Positions 1-8,796 are shown, counted from the stretch's first letter. The stretch: 64,000 bases of DNA from Exiguobacterium sp. TNDT2 (GCF_003331145.1 NZ_QLVE01000030.1:1-64000); one strand, 5' to 3'. A program made the numbers and translations. The notes: generated by a model from the sequence alone, not told the origin.

Positions 1-32
1 TCACGTTTCAGTTCGCCTGAAACGTGACTTTG
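1..32 (+). terminator. Hairpin, probable terminator of a gene upstream of the window
   Basis: An 11-bp perfect stem (TCACGTTTCAG / CTGAAACGTGA) with a 5-nt loop is followed by a short T-containing tail (CTTTGT). The gene it would terminate lies outside the window. Confidence 0.55.
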
Positions 33-43
33 TCTACAATCTG

Positions 44-81
44 AAAGGAATGTGTGACATTGTCACACATTCCTTTCTTTT
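44..81. terminator. Strong rho-independent terminator-like hairpin
   Basis: A 15-bp perfect stem (44-58 with 62-76) with a 3-nt loop is followed by CTTTTG. It sits only 11 bases after the first hairpin, so the two form a tandem terminator pair that insulates the next gene. An ATG at 54 lies inside this stem, which argues against using it as the start of the following gene. Confidence 0.7.
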
Positions 82-152
82 GTATGATGTCGTTTTCTTT
101 TCCGGACGAGTTTGTTACACTAAAGGGCGATACTGCATATAAAGGGGACGAA

Positions 153-1199
153 ATGTCCATGAAACGTTCTTACGTACTATATACGACGCTGTTTGCCGTC
201 GTCGTCGGTGTGATTTTGTGCTATGTGTTCGTCTTTTCAGACGAAGATATCCAAAGCCAAATCGCCTTGACGTTTGAGAAAATCGAGATTCAAACGAGTC
301 ATCAGGCGACATCAATGCCTCCGGTCGAGGCGTCGCCAGATGTAGAAGATATTGATACGACCGATGCGCTCGATCAGATTCAGCAGCTTGATGAAGTGTA
401 CTACAGTGACACAATCGGAGCGTATCTTGTCTTGACGAAAAATAAAGAGTTCTTCGAAGTGAGCGGGAACGCCAATCGCGTGAACGCGACGCTTATATTG
501 GAGAACGAAGGACAGCCCTATCGGTTCGGCGAGTTCATCGGTATGCGCATGATTTCCGAGGACAAGATTTATGCCGTCACGGCGAACGGGGTTCTCGTGA
601 CGATTGAGCGGGTGGAGGGCCGGTGGACGGAACAACGACGCAAATTGATTAAAGGACTCGCGTCGTCGGACCGGTTGTTCGGCCTCGGTTACGATGAGGA
701 GACGAAACGACTGATCATCATGAGCCGTTTGGCGGACACGCCGGATGTGGAACTGTTGTACGTCCAAGAGCGGACGCTCGAGGAAGAGACGGCCAACGAC
801 AGTGAGACGGAGAAGAATGTAGCGACTGAAGCAGATTCAGACGACGATGCGACATCGACGACAGCTGAAGCGAACGCTGAAACGGCACCGGAACCGAAGA
901 CGGAATGGGCCATCGAGTCGAGAAAACCGCTCACGACCGAAGGGATGAGCGCCTCGATTCAACAAAAACATGAAAAATTCCGCGGGGTCGGTCTCGTCGA
1001 ACGCCAAGGCCGGATTTACGTCCTTGATTCAGAAGAGCTCGTCCTGTATACGATTAACCCGGACGAAGGGACGATGAACGGGCAGATGGTCACGCCGCGC
1101 GTCTATGGCTCGACCGGGATGTTCTTACAAGACAATGAGATTTTTGCTATCGTGCGACCAGATGTGTTCGACCTTGACGATTTTGTCTCAGTCGACTGA
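153..1199 (+). CDS. Uncharacterised membrane-anchored protein with acidic linker
   Basis: I do not recognise the family. The 348-residue product starts with a basic N-terminus and one hydrophobic segment (about residues 6-28), consistent with a signal anchor and a large extracytoplasmic part. The mid-region (about 205-255) is a low-complexity acidic linker rich in E, D, T and A, separating two parts with short beta-rich stretches that could be sensor or propeller-like. I place the start at ATG 153 because AGGGG lies 5 bases upstream; ATG 159 (11 bases away) is the alternative, and an in-frame ATG at 54 lies in a terminator stem. Only 14 bases separate it from the next gene, so the two are probably cotranscribed. 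No catalytic motif is visible. Confidence 0.7.
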   Translation: MSMKRSYVLYTTLFAVVVGVILCYVFVFSDEDIQSQIALTFEKIEIQTSHQATSMPPVEASPDVEDIDTTDALDQIQQLDEVYYSDTIGAYLVLTKNKEFFEVSGNANRVNATLILENEGQPYRFGEFIGMRMISEDKIYAVTANGVLVTIERVEGRWTEQRRKLIKGLASSDRLFGLGYDEETKRLIIMSRLADTPDVELLYVQERTLEEETANDSETEKNVATEADSDDDATSTTAEANAETAPEPKTEWAIESRKPLTTEGMSASIQQKHEKFRGVGLVERQGRIYVLDSEELVLYTINPDEGTMNGQMVTPRVYGSTGMFLQDNEIFAIVRPDVFDLDDFVSVD

Positions 1200-1213
1200 T
1201 AGGAGAGGATTAG

Positions 1214-1726
1214 ATGAGCAAACGTTATTTCTATGAAGAAGTTCGCCAGTTCCATGAGACGTTCGGACACCCGGAAGCGAGTGCGCCGCAGCCGCTCGAG
1301 TTAGACCGGGCCGTCAAACGGTCGGTCTGGACGGCAGAAGAGGCAGTCGTCGAATTTTTGCATCAATCGGCACGGAGCGAGGAAGAGTTCCTGCAAGCCG
1401 TTGCCACGTTCCAACAAGGATTCGAACAGGCTGTTCAAAAATCGCTTCAGGACGCTCCACCGAAAAATGATGTCGAGCGACTCGTCGGACAAGGTGACGC
1501 GCTCACGGACGCCCTTTATTTCGTGATGGGCAGTTTCGTCGAGCTCGGGCTCGATCCGGTGCCATTGTTTGAAATCGTACAGCGCGCCAATATGGCGAAG
1601 CTCGGACCAGACGGCAAGCCGATCCTTCGGGCATCAGACAATAAAGTTATGAAGCCGGAAGGTTGGTTGCCACCCGAGCCAGAGCTCGAGGCTGAAGTCC
1701 GACGTCAACTTGAAGCGAAACAGTGA
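1214..1726 (+). CDS. MazG-like / PRA-PH family nucleotide pyrophosphohydrolase
   Basis: The 170-residue protein resembles the all-alpha NTP pyrophosphohydrolase superfamily (MazG / phosphoribosyl-ATP pyrophosphohydrolase-like). The diagnostic part is residues 92-135: GDALTDALYFVMG with metal-binding acidic residues, then a second helix ending RANMAKLGPDGKP, a signature of this stand-alone group. These enzymes hydrolyse NTPs or modified nucleotides to NMP and pyrophosphate; the substrate here cannot be told. An AGGAG ribosome binding site precedes the ATG. It follows the anchored protein by 14 bases and ends at a bidirectional terminator. Confidence 0.75.
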   Translation: MSKRYFYEEVRQFHETFGHPEASAPQPLELDRAVKRSVWTAEEAVVEFLHQSARSEEEFLQAVATFQQGFEQAVQKSLQDAPPKNDVERLVGQGDALTDALYFVMGSFVELGLDPVPLFEIVQRANMAKLGPDGKPILRASDNKVMKPEGWLPPEPELEAEVRRQLEAKQ

Positions 1727-1732
1727 TACCAA

Positions 1733-1764
1733 AAAGAGAGCCTATCGCGCGATAGGCTCTCTTT
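1733..1764. terminator. Bidirectional rho-independent terminator
   Basis: This is a 32-base perfect palindrome (AAAGAGAGCCTATCGC and its complement). A-tracts and T-tracts flank it on both sides, between the convergent pyrophosphohydrolase and flavoprotein genes. Confidence 0.85.
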
Positions 1765-1765
1765 C

Positions 1766-3040
1766 TTATACGGTCGTACGTACAGCAAATTTTGCGGCGT
1801 GCGACCCGGCACAGTGCCCGGTCGTGAAGGCTGCCGTGATGTTATAACCACCTGTATAGCCGTGGATGTCGAGTACTTCGCCGGCGAAGAACAGGCCGTC
1901 CGCTTTCTTAGACATCATCGTTTGCGGCGCAATCTCTTTGACGGAGACGCCGCCGCCCGTGACAAACGCCTTGTCGAAGTCGAGCGTGCCGGTCGCATGC
2001 AGGTCGAACGTCTTCAACCGGGTCGCGAAATCGATGACCGATTGCTTTTTCAATTGACTCGCGTCTTCTTCGCCGAAAGCGAGGTCGGCCAACAACAGGT
2101 CGAGCATCCGTTCCGGGATGAACCCTTTCCAGACGTTTTTGACGGCCCGTTTCGGTTGGTCTTGCACTTGGTTCCACAGCTGTTGATATAGCTCGTCACG
2201 GGCCATGTCCGGGAACAAGTCGAGCGAGAGGGCGACGATGCGCTCTTTGCTGCGTTTACGCTCTTTAATCGTATATTGGCTGCACCGGAGCGCAATCGGA
2301 CCCGAGATTCCGAAGTGCGTGAAAATCATGTCGCCCCGGTGTGTCTTGATCGGTTTGCCTTTCTTGCCGTGAACCGTGAGGGCGACGTCACGGAGCGACA
2401 GCCCTTGAAGTTGTTTCGTGCCGATGAAAGCATCGTTCAACAAGATTGGAACTTCGGTCGGGAACAGCTCGGTGATTGTATGGCCGGCTTTCTCGGCCCA
2501 TGGATAGCCGTCCCCGGTCGAACCGGTGTGAGGGACGGATTGTCCACCGACGGCGATGACGCAAGCACCGGCCTCGATCCGCTCCCCGTCCTCGAGTTCG
2601 ACCGCTTCGAACTCATTTGCTTCATTAAAATGGAGCGTCTTTACTTTCGCATTTTTGCGAATCTCGACGCCGAGTTGGTCGATGGCCCCGAGGAGCGTAT
2701 TGACGACGTCTTGCGCTTTATCCGTCACCGGGAACATCCGGCCGTTGTCTTCTTCTTTTAACGGGATGCCGAACCCGGTGAACAAGTCGATAATCGACTG
2801 GTTGTCGAACTGGGCAAGGGCGCTATATAAGAAGCGTCCGTTCCCCGGGATGAATTGAATCAACTCGTCGACGGGCTTGCGGTTCGTCACGTTACAGCGT
2901 CCTCCGCCAGAGATGGCGAGCTTACGTCCGAGTTTCGAACCTTTATCAATCAGGAGCGTGTTCGCTCCGGCTTTGGCGGCGGCGTAGGTCGCCATCAGGC
3001 CGCTTGGGCCTCCTCCGATGACGATGACATCTTTCATCAT
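1766..3040 (-). CDS. ytfP: BaiN/HI0933-family NAD(P)/FAD-dependent oxidoreductase (YtfP-like)
   Basis: A 424-residue flavoprotein. The N-terminal Rossmann motif VIGGGPSGLMA (about residues 6-16) binds the FAD ADP moiety. GRCNVTNR (about 55-62) and the C-terminal GGVSVKEI and GYTGGYNI segments are hallmarks of the HI0933/BaiN/YtfP group. The physiological reaction of YtfP is not settled; relatives are flavin-dependent reductases. I choose ATG 3040 (or 3037 next to it) because GAGGG lies about 5 bases upstream; the longer reading from 3064 lacks such a site. It is divergent from murJ, the same neighbourhood as ytfP-ytgP in Bacillus subtilis. Confidence 0.88.
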   Translation of the reverse strand: MMKDVIVIGGGPSGLMATYAAAKAGANTLLIDKGSKLGRKLAISGGGRCNVTNRKPVDELIQFIPGNGRFLYSALAQFDNQSIIDLFTGFGIPLKEEDNGRMFPVTDKAQDVVNTLLGAIDQLGVEIRKNAKVKTLHFNEANEFEAVELEDGERIEAGACVIAVGGQSVPHTGSTGDGYPWAEKAGHTITELFPTEVPILLNDAFIGTKQLQGLSLRDVALTVHGKKGKPIKTHRGDMIFTHFGISGPIALRCSQYTIKERKRSKERIVALSLDLFPDMARDELYQQLWNQVQDQPKRAVKNVWKGFIPERMLDLLLADLAFGEEDASQLKKQSVIDFATRLKTFDLHATGTLDFDKAFVTGGGVSVKEIAPQTMMSKKADGLFFAGEVLDIHGYTGGYNITAAFTTGHCAGSHAAKFAVRTTV

Positions 3041-3179
3041 GGTATCCCTCGTTTCTCTTCTCAATCTAAACTTTAACGGTTCGTAACTTTATTATCTGCA
3101 ACAGTAAGAGTATAATGAGAAACGGTCGTTTTGTAAAATTAGGTACATTAGTTGTGAACGAAATAGATGGAGGTATCTC

Positions 3180-4877
3180 ATGTCATCAAGCGTCAAACAA
3201 GATTCAGGACGAGAGTCCTTCGTCAAAGGCACGCTGCTCTTATCAGCCGGAAATTTGATTTCTCGTGCGCTCGGACTGCTTTACACGTTCCCGTTCCAAG
3301 CGATGGTCGGGATTGCCGGTGTCACGCTCTATCAAGCGGCGTACACCTATTATGCGCTCATGATCGCTATTTCGACGGCGGGCATTCCCGTGGCCGTCTC
3401 GAAATTTATCGCCAAGTATAACGCGCTCGGCGAATATGGCACGAGTCAGCGCTTGTTCCGCCAAGGGATGAAGCTGATGCTCGTGACCGGAGTCATCGCT
3501 TTTTTATTACTGTTTTTCTCGGCACCGTGGTTATCAGAACTCATGGTCCGCAACTCGGAGAACAATCAGCAGTATATCGATTCGTTGACGCTCGTCACGC
3601 GTAGCGTCAGCTTCGCACTTTTACTCATCCCAGCGATGAGCATGGTGCGCGGCTATTTCCAAGGACATCAGGACATGGCCCCGACGGCCATCTCCCAAGT
3701 CATCGAACAAATCGTCCGCATCATGTTCCTGCTCAGCGGGACGATGCTCGTCTTGTTCGTCTTCTCGGATTCAGAGCTCGTTCGTCCGCTCGCCGATTCA
3801 CTCGGTGGGACTGCGGCAGTGGCGACGACGGAGTTGAATGGTTTGAAAGTGCTCGCCGTGACGATTGCGACGTTCAGCGCCTTTATCGGTGCGATCGGGA
3901 GTATCGTCGTGCTCGCCATGTACTGGCGCAAACGGAAAGACGTCCAGCGACAGACGGACAATCCGACCGGCACACCGGTCCGTTCGATGAAGTCCCTCTT
4001 GCTCGAGTTGCTTAGCTATTCGATTCCAATCGTCATGGTCGGTCTGTCGACGCCGCTCTATCAGTTCGTAGACCAGTTGACGATGGTCAACACGTTACTC
4101 AATTCTGGAAAGTCGGTCGCCGAAGCGACGTCCGCGTTCGGTTTTTTGACTGGGAACGCCCATAAGATTGTCTTGATTCCGGTGTCGATCGCGGCAAGTG
4201 TGTCGATGGCGACGATCCCACTCGTGACGAAATCATTCACGCATGGCGACATGAATAAAGTCCGCAATCAAGTGAATCACATTTTCCAAGTGTCGTTCTT
4301 TGTCACAATCCCGGCCGTCATTGGTCTCATCGCGCTCGCGGAACCATTGTTCGGGACATTGTTCCCAGGAGACCGTGAAGGGTGGGTTTACTTGCTTCAC
4401 TATGCGCCGAGTGCGTTCTTCCTCGCCTATTACTCAGTGGCGGCGGCCATTCTGCAAGGAATCAATCGTCAATATTTCACCATCTTCGCGACGGTAATGG
4501 GACTATTGACGAAAGCCGCACTCAACGTTCCGTTTGTCTACGCTCTCGGCGGCATCGGCGCCGGCTATGCGACAATTGCCGGTTATGTCGTCGCCATCAT
4601 CCTCATGGTTTGGAAAATTCAACGGGCGCTTCACTTCCCGTATAAGCAATTGTTGCGTCGGACGATGCTCATGTTCGCCATGGGTGGTGCGATGTTCATC
4701 GCGGTATACGGCTCGCTGTTTGTCACGCTCACCAATGAACCGAGTTGGGGCAACGATATCTTGGCTACAGTTGTCGGTTTCGGAATCGGTCTCGTCGTAT
4801 ACGGCTATCTCGGTTGGAGAAGCCACTTGGCCGGCAAACTATTAGGGAAACGATTCCACTATCGGAGGAAAGCATAA
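3180..4877 (+). CDS. murJ: Lipid II flippase MurJ (YtgP, MOP/MVF superfamily)
   Basis: A 565-residue polytopic membrane protein with about 14 hydrophobic segments. It begins with the Ser/Lys-rich cytosolic leader and the FVKGTLLLSAGNLISRALG first helix typical of the SpoVB/YtgP/MurJ branch of the MOP exporter superfamily. In Bacillus subtilis YtgP was renamed MurJ for moving lipid II across the membrane during peptidoglycan synthesis. Its position next to ytfP and rsuA (ytzG) matches ytgP rather than the spore-specific SpoVB paralogue. The ATG has GGAGGT upstream. The stop codon TAA overlaps the rsuA start by one base (TAATG), indicating translational coupling. Confidence 0.9.
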   Translation: MSSSVKQDSGRESFVKGTLLLSAGNLISRALGLLYTFPFQAMVGIAGVTLYQAAYTYYALMIAISTAGIPVAVSKFIAKYNALGEYGTSQRLFRQGMKLMLVTGVIAFLLLFFSAPWLSELMVRNSENNQQYIDSLTLVTRSVSFALLLIPAMSMVRGYFQGHQDMAPTAISQVIEQIVRIMFLLSGTMLVLFVFSDSELVRPLADSLGGTAAVATTELNGLKVLAVTIATFSAFIGAIGSIVVLAMYWRKRKDVQRQTDNPTGTPVRSMKSLLLELLSYSIPIVMVGLSTPLYQFVDQLTMVNTLLNSGKSVAEATSAFGFLTGNAHKIVLIPVSIAASVSMATIPLVTKSFTHGDMNKVRNQVNHIFQVSFFVTIPAVIGLIALAEPLFGTLFPGDREGWVYLLHYAPSAFFLAYYSVAAAILQGINRQYFTIFATVMGLLTKAALNVPFVYALGGIGAGYATIAGYVVAIILMVWKIQRALHFPYKQLLRRTMLMFAMGGAMFIAVYGSLFVTLTNEPSWGNDILATVVGFGIGLVVYGYLGWRSHLAGKLLGKRFHYRRKA

Positions 4878-5584
4878 TGCGAATTGATAAATTATTGGCG
4901 AACATGGGCTACGGTTCGCGCAAAGACGTCAAGATTTTACTGAAACAAGGGGTCGTCCGCGTCGATGACCAACCTGTCAAAGACGCGAAACGTCAAGTCG
5001 ACCTTGAAACGGAACGAGTGACCGTGCAAGGCGAGGTCGTCGAGTATAAACCGTTCGTCTATTTGATGATGAACAAGCCGGCCGGTGTCATTAGCGCGAC
5101 CGAAGATAAAGTCGAGGCGACGGTCATCGATTTGATCGACCCGTCCTATGCCCATTATGATTTGTTCCCAGTCGGACGTCTCGACAAGGACACGACCGGT
5201 CTGTTGCTCCTCACGAACGATGGAGCGTTCAATCACGCGCTCATGTCACCGCGTAAACACGTCGACAAAGTCTATATCGCCGAAGTCGATGGGGAAATGA
5301 CGGCAGATGATGTTCGGCAGTTCGCGGAAGGCGTCGTACTCGAGGACGGCTACACGACGAAACCGGCACGACTTGAACTGCTCAGCAAAGGTCGCCGCTC
5401 GACGATTCGTTTGACGCTCTCAGAAGGGAAATACCATCAAGTGAAACGGATGGTCGCCGCGGTCGGTAAGCATGTGGAGCGGCTCGAACGCGTCCAAATT
5501 GGTGCGCTCGAACTTGATTTGACGCTCGAACCCGGAGCGTATCGGGAATTGAGCGAAGAAGAAGTTGACTTGTTCTTCACATGA
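4877..5584 (+). CDS. rsuA: 16S rRNA pseudouridine synthase, RsuA/RluB/E/F family
   Basis: The 235-residue protein has an N-terminal S4 RNA-binding domain (residues 1-60, MRIDKLLANMGYGSR) and a pseudouridine synthase domain containing GRLDKDTTGLLLLTNDG (about residues 101-117), whose aspartate is the catalytic nucleophile. Family members isomerise a uridine in rRNA, U516 of 16S rRNA for RsuA. The ATG at 4877 overlaps the murJ stop codon and has GGAGGA at 4864-4869. It is cotranscribed with murJ and ends at a clear terminator. The rRNA target is inferred from family and synteny (ytzG). Confidence 0.88.
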   Translation: MRIDKLLANMGYGSRKDVKILLKQGVVRVDDQPVKDAKRQVDLETERVTVQGEVVEYKPFVYLMMNKPAGVISATEDKVEATVIDLIDPSYAHYDLFPVGRLDKDTTGLLLLTNDGAFNHALMSPRKHVDKVYIAEVDGEMTADDVRQFAEGVVLEDGYTTKPARLELLSKGRRSTIRLTLSEGKYHQVKRMVAAVGKHVERLERVQIGALELDLTLEPGAYRELSEEEVDLFFT

Positions 5585-5587
5585 AGC

Positions 5588-5619
5588 AAAGGCACGTGTC
5601 AGCCGACACGTGCCTTTTT
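5588..5619 (+). terminator. Rho-independent terminator of murJ-rsuA
   Basis: A 10-bp perfect stem GGCACGTGTC (5591-5600) / GACACGTGCC (5605-5614) with a 4-nt loop is followed by TTTTT. Confidence 0.88.
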
Positions 5620-5625
5620 AGGCGC

Positions 5626-5655
5626 AAAAAAGGGACCCGCGTGCGGAATCCCTTG
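5626..5655 (-). terminator. Rho-independent terminator of the DeoR-like gene
   Basis: Read on the minus strand, AAGGGATTCCGC pairs imperfectly with GCGGGTCCCTT and is followed by TTTTTT (the A-run at 5626-5631). Confidence 0.7.
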
Positions 5656-5666
5656 TAACTTGTCAT

Positions 5667-5888
5667 TCAATTTGCCGTCTTGAGCGAACGTTTCGATGAC
5701 GTCCACGTGCCCCGACTCGGACTTTCAACCAGATTGTTGTATTCAAGAACGTTCAAATCGCGTTGGACGGTACGTGACGTAATTCCAAATTCCTCTACTA
5801 GTTCTGAAGTAGTGACGCATTCCCTTTCGTTGATAAACAAATAAATGGACTTGATACGGGTAAGCATACGATCTGTTGAACCTTTCAT
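5667..5888 (-). CDS. ytzE: Small DeoR-type HTH regulator (YtzE-like)
   Basis: The 73-residue protein consists almost only of a winged helix-turn-helix: about residues 9-60 fit the DeoR pattern (TSELVEEFGITSRTVQRDLNVLE). There is no C-terminal sugar-phosphate sensor domain. YtzE of Bacillus is a similarly short DeoR-like protein in the same neighbourhood. The start is ATG 5888, preceded by GGGAGG at a spacing of 7; an upstream ATG at 5903 overlaps this site. It is divergent from the PepV-type dipeptidase gene across a 306-base spacer with repeated ACGAACA motifs, so local regulation is plausible but unproven. Confidence 0.82.
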   Translation of the reverse strand: MKGSTDRMLTRIKSIYLFINERECVTTSELVEEFGITSRTVQRDLNVLEYNNLVESPSRGTWTSSKRSLKTAN

Positions 5889-6194
5889 TGGATGACCTCC
5901 CAATGCGTAGAATGATAGAAAACATAACCTACGGACGACAAATGAAATATGAAATTGTTATTTTCTAAAATTACATCTTTAGTATACCGCTATTAAAAAG
6001 AAATGCAAGGGAAAAGAACGAACATTACGAATGTAAAAAACATGTTATGAACGTAAATATCGAATGAACATTGTGTAAATAAACAAATTAAAGAGCAAAA
6101 AACGAACAAAAATTTATTTTTGAAATGAATGTTCGTCTTTCTAACATTTGGATATACTAATAAAGGAGAGAACATTCGCAAAGGGGAGATTGAG
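5889..6194. other. AT-rich divergent regulatory spacer
   Basis: A 306-base gene-free region between the DeoR-like regulator and the dipeptidase. It contains a minus-strand promoter at 5981-6008, ACGAACA at 6018-6024 and 6102-6108, and an inverted copy TGTTCGT at 6130-6136. A TATACT at 6152-6157, about 38 bases before the dipeptidase start, may be its -10. It is clearly more AT-rich than the flanking coding DNA. Confidence 0.6.
5981..6008 (-). promoter_or_regulatory. SigA-type promoter of the DeoR-like gene
   Basis: On the minus strand, -35 TTGCAT (6003-6008) and -10 TATACT (5981-5986) are separated by 16 bases. Confidence 0.6.
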
Positions 6195-7580
6195 ATGAAT
6201 TGGAGACAAGAAGTCAACGCACGAACAGACGCTTTTTTAGAAGATTTAAACGGATTGTTACGAATCCCGAGCGTTCTCGATGAGGAGAAGGCCAGACCGA
6301 ACGAACCGTTTGGTCCGGAAGTCCGTCGTGCCCTCGATTACATGTTTGCGTTAGGAAAGCGTGACGGATTTGTGACGAAAGATGTCGACGGGTATGCCGG
6401 CCATTTAGAGTACGGGTCAGGCGATGAGATCGTCGGGATCCTCTGTCACTTAGACGTGGTTCCGGCCGGAGACGGATGGACGTATGGGGCGTTCAATCCG
6501 ACAATCGCGGACGGGAAATTGTTCGCCCGTGGCAGCAATGACGACAAAGGACCGACGATGGCCGCTTATTACGGCTTGCGTATCGTAAAAGAACTTGGCT
6601 TGCCGTTATCGAAACGAGTCCGCCTCATCGCCGGCTGTGACGAGGAGAGCGAATGGCGTTGTGTCCGTGAGTATTTTAAACAAGAAGCGATGCCGACATA
6701 CGGGTTCGCACCAGATGCCGATTTTCCGATTATCAATGCGGAGAAAGGCCTGTACGATGGTGTGCTGATGCAACTTCCGATTCAACGGGTACCAGGCTCG
6801 AAATATCACTTGGTCTCGTTCGTGAGCGGAGAACGTCCGAACATGGTCCCGGATTTCGCAAAAGCGGTTCTCCAGACAGACGACGTGCTCGAAGAAAAAT
6901 TTGAAGCGTACCTCGAAAAATACGAAGCGGATGGGACATGCACGTGGGATGCGGGGACGTATACGTTCACAATGAAAGGTGTCGCCGCGCACGCAATGGA
7001 GCCGGATAACGGGATTAATGCTGCCTATGTACTTGCCGGGTTCTTGCTCACGCTTCCGATCGATATTCAAGGAGAGCGCTACATCGAGTTCATCCGGCAC
7101 GTCTTCGCTGACTCACGTGGGATCTCGCTCGGCATCGAAGCGACCGATGAGACCGGTGACTTGACGATCAACGGCGGTGTATTCCGCTACGAAGGCGATG
7201 AGCGTACGGCGACTGTCAATATTCGCTATCCGTACACCGCAAAGTTTGAAGAACGGTTACAAAATTTGAAAGAGATCGCTTTATCGTTCGGGTTTGAATT
7301 ATCGACACGTCACCATATGCCGCCGCACCATGTGGCTGAAGATCATCCGCTCGTGAAAACATTGGCGGACGTCTATGAGCGTCAGACCGGCGAATCGGCA
7401 CATTTGATGGCCATTGGCGGAGGGACGTATGCCCGTTCGCTCGAGGCTGGCGTCGCGTTCGGCGCGTTATTCCCAGGGGCAAAAGACGTCGCCCACCAAG
7501 TCGATGAATATATGGAAATTGAAGATTTGCTTCGCGCCGCCGCCATCTATGCGGAAGCGATTTATGAGCTCGCTAAATAA
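6195..7580 (+). CDS. pepV: M20 family dipeptidase, PepV/Sapep type
   Basis: A 461-residue zinc peptidase. Visible are CHLDVVPAGDGW (metal-binding His and catalytic-site Asp, about residues 87-98), ARGSNDDKGP (bridging Asp, about 116-125), DEESEW (general-base Glu and metal ligand, about 152-157) and the C-terminal GGGTYAR substrate-loop motif. PepV/Sapep enzymes release amino acids from dipeptides in the cytoplasm; Bacillus YtjP is the counterpart. The ATG at 6195 follows AAGGGGAG with good spacing; an upstream in-frame ATG at 6129 lacks a site. It is divergent from the YtzE-like regulator and 59 bases upstream of an MFS gene. Confidence 0.87.
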   Translation: MNWRQEVNARTDAFLEDLNGLLRIPSVLDEEKARPNEPFGPEVRRALDYMFALGKRDGFVTKDVDGYAGHLEYGSGDEIVGILCHLDVVPAGDGWTYGAFNPTIADGKLFARGSNDDKGPTMAAYYGLRIVKELGLPLSKRVRLIAGCDEESEWRCVREYFKQEAMPTYGFAPDADFPIINAEKGLYDGVLMQLPIQRVPGSKYHLVSFVSGERPNMVPDFAKAVLQTDDVLEEKFEAYLEKYEADGTCTWDAGTYTFTMKGVAAHAMEPDNGINAAYVLAGFLLTLPIDIQGERYIEFIRHVFADSRGISLGIEATDETGDLTINGGVFRYEGDERTATVNIRYPYTAKFEERLQNLKEIALSFGFELSTRHHMPPHHVAEDHPLVKTLADVYERQTGESAHLMAIGGGTYARSLEAGVAFGALFPGAKDVAHQVDEYMEIEDLLRAAAIYAEAIYELAK

Positions 7581-7587
7581 TGACTTG

Positions 7588-7616
7588 AGAGAGCTGACTG
7601 ATTCGGTCGGCTCTCT
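7588..7616 (+). terminator. Weak intercistronic hairpin
   Basis: AGAGAGCTGAC pairs with GTCGGCTCTCT (one T-G pair) directly after the dipeptidase gene, but no T-tract follows. It could be a leaky terminator or an RNA processing or stability element before the MFS gene. Confidence 0.45.
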
Positions 7617-7639
7617 GTCTGTTAGGAAGGAAGTTTATC

Positions 7640-8791
7640 GTGAACCAACAAAAACTATCGTTTCAATCGATGTATGTCGCCATCTTCTTTGCCCAAGGTG
7701 CCCTTATTCCGTACATGGCACTTTTCTTCTCGCAGGCACGCTTTGACTTGTCTCCAGGTCAAGTCGGGACGATCGTCGCCATCATGCCGATCCTCTCGAT
7801 TGGTGTCCAACCGCTTTGGGGCATGCTTGCCGACCGGACGGGCCGTGTCCGGGCGTGGCTCGGGATCGCCATGGTCGGGGCGGCCGCCCTTTCCATCACG
7901 TTCTTGTTCGCTACCGATTACGTCTGGATCGTGTTCTTGATGGTCGCCTGGTCGGTGTTCCAATGCGCGCATATCCCGCTTATCGATATGATGACGCTCG
8001 ACTATACGGCCCGTGTCAAAATTGATTATGGGGCCATCCGTCTGTTCGGGTCGGCTGGTTTCGCCATCGCCGTTTTCATGATGGGACGAATCGCGGATAC
8101 GACGTGGGGGCTTGCGAGCACATTTTTGCTCAGCGCCATCGTACTCGTTGCCGGCAGCATCGTGTTGAGAACGATTGCCGAACCGGTGGCAACGCGGGCG
8201 ACGACGGTCGCTCCGTTCGCCTGGTCAGCTATCTGGAACACCCCGTTCATCGCCTTTTTAATCGGGGGCATGCTCGTCTTTGGTCCGATTTATGCGAACA
8301 ACTATTACTTCGGGATCTATGTGACGAGTATCGGTGGTTCGACGACGCTCGTCGGGACGTTGTTTTTAGTGGCCGTGCTTTGTGAGATCCCATTCATGAA
8401 AGTGGCGTATCAAATCGTCGAACGTCTTGGGACGATCAACGTACTCGCGGGTGCGGCCTTAGTTTCGGCACTTCGCAACGGCTGGCTCGCATTCGAACCC
8501 GCACTGTGGGTCGTTTGGCTGCTCGCCGTCGTCCAAGGGCTCGTCGTCGGCCTGCTCATCCCGGTTGCGCTTCAGTTTGTGCGAAGCCTTGTCAGCCGAA
8601 ACGTCACCTCGACGGCGATTGGTGTCTATATGGCGGTCACTTCTGGTTTGGCGACGGCCGCCTTCAACCAGTTGAGTGGAATCATCATTGAAGTGAACAG
8701 CATTATCGGTGTATTTTGGATGTACACAGCCGTCAGTATGGTTGGCGCGATTTTATTCTTAGGATTGAGACGGTTTCGTGAGAAAGGATGA
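7640..8791 (+). CDS. MFS transporter (MFS_1-like, LacY/nucleoside-permease type)
   Basis: A 383-residue polytopic protein with about 12 hydrophobic segments and the MFS loop motif LADRTGRVRAWLG after TM2 (about residues 62-74). The overall look (N-terminal FFAQGALIPYMALFF, LIDMMTLDY, RLFGSAGFA) fits the MFS_1_like/LacY-type group, which contains Bacillus YwbF-like permeases of unknown substrate. The start is GTG at 7640 with GGAAGGAAG upstream. The stop overlaps the region of the thpR ribosome binding site, so thpR is translationally linked. The substrate cannot be predicted. Confidence 0.83.
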   Translation: MNQQKLSFQSMYVAIFFAQGALIPYMALFFSQARFDLSPGQVGTIVAIMPILSIGVQPLWGMLADRTGRVRAWLGIAMVGAAALSITFLFATDYVWIVFLMVAWSVFQCAHIPLIDMMTLDYTARVKIDYGAIRLFGSAGFAIAVFMMGRIADTTWGLASTFLLSAIVLVAGSIVLRTIAEPVATRATTVAPFAWSAIWNTPFIAFLIGGMLVFGPIYANNYYFGIYVTSIGGSTTLVGTLFLVAVLCEIPFMKVAYQIVERLGTINVLAGAALVSALRNGWLAFEPALWVVWLLAVVQGLVVGLLIPVALQFVRSLVSRNVTSTAIGVYMAVTSGLATAAFNQLSGIIIEVNSIIGVFWMYTAVSMVGAILFLGLRRFREKG

Positions 8792-8796
8792 TTCCG

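Noticed and set aside
5993-6217. 74-codon minus-strand reading frame in the AT-rich spacer
   Set aside because: Low-complexity, Phe/Ile-rich translation overlapping promoters and the dipeptidase start; no ribosome binding site.
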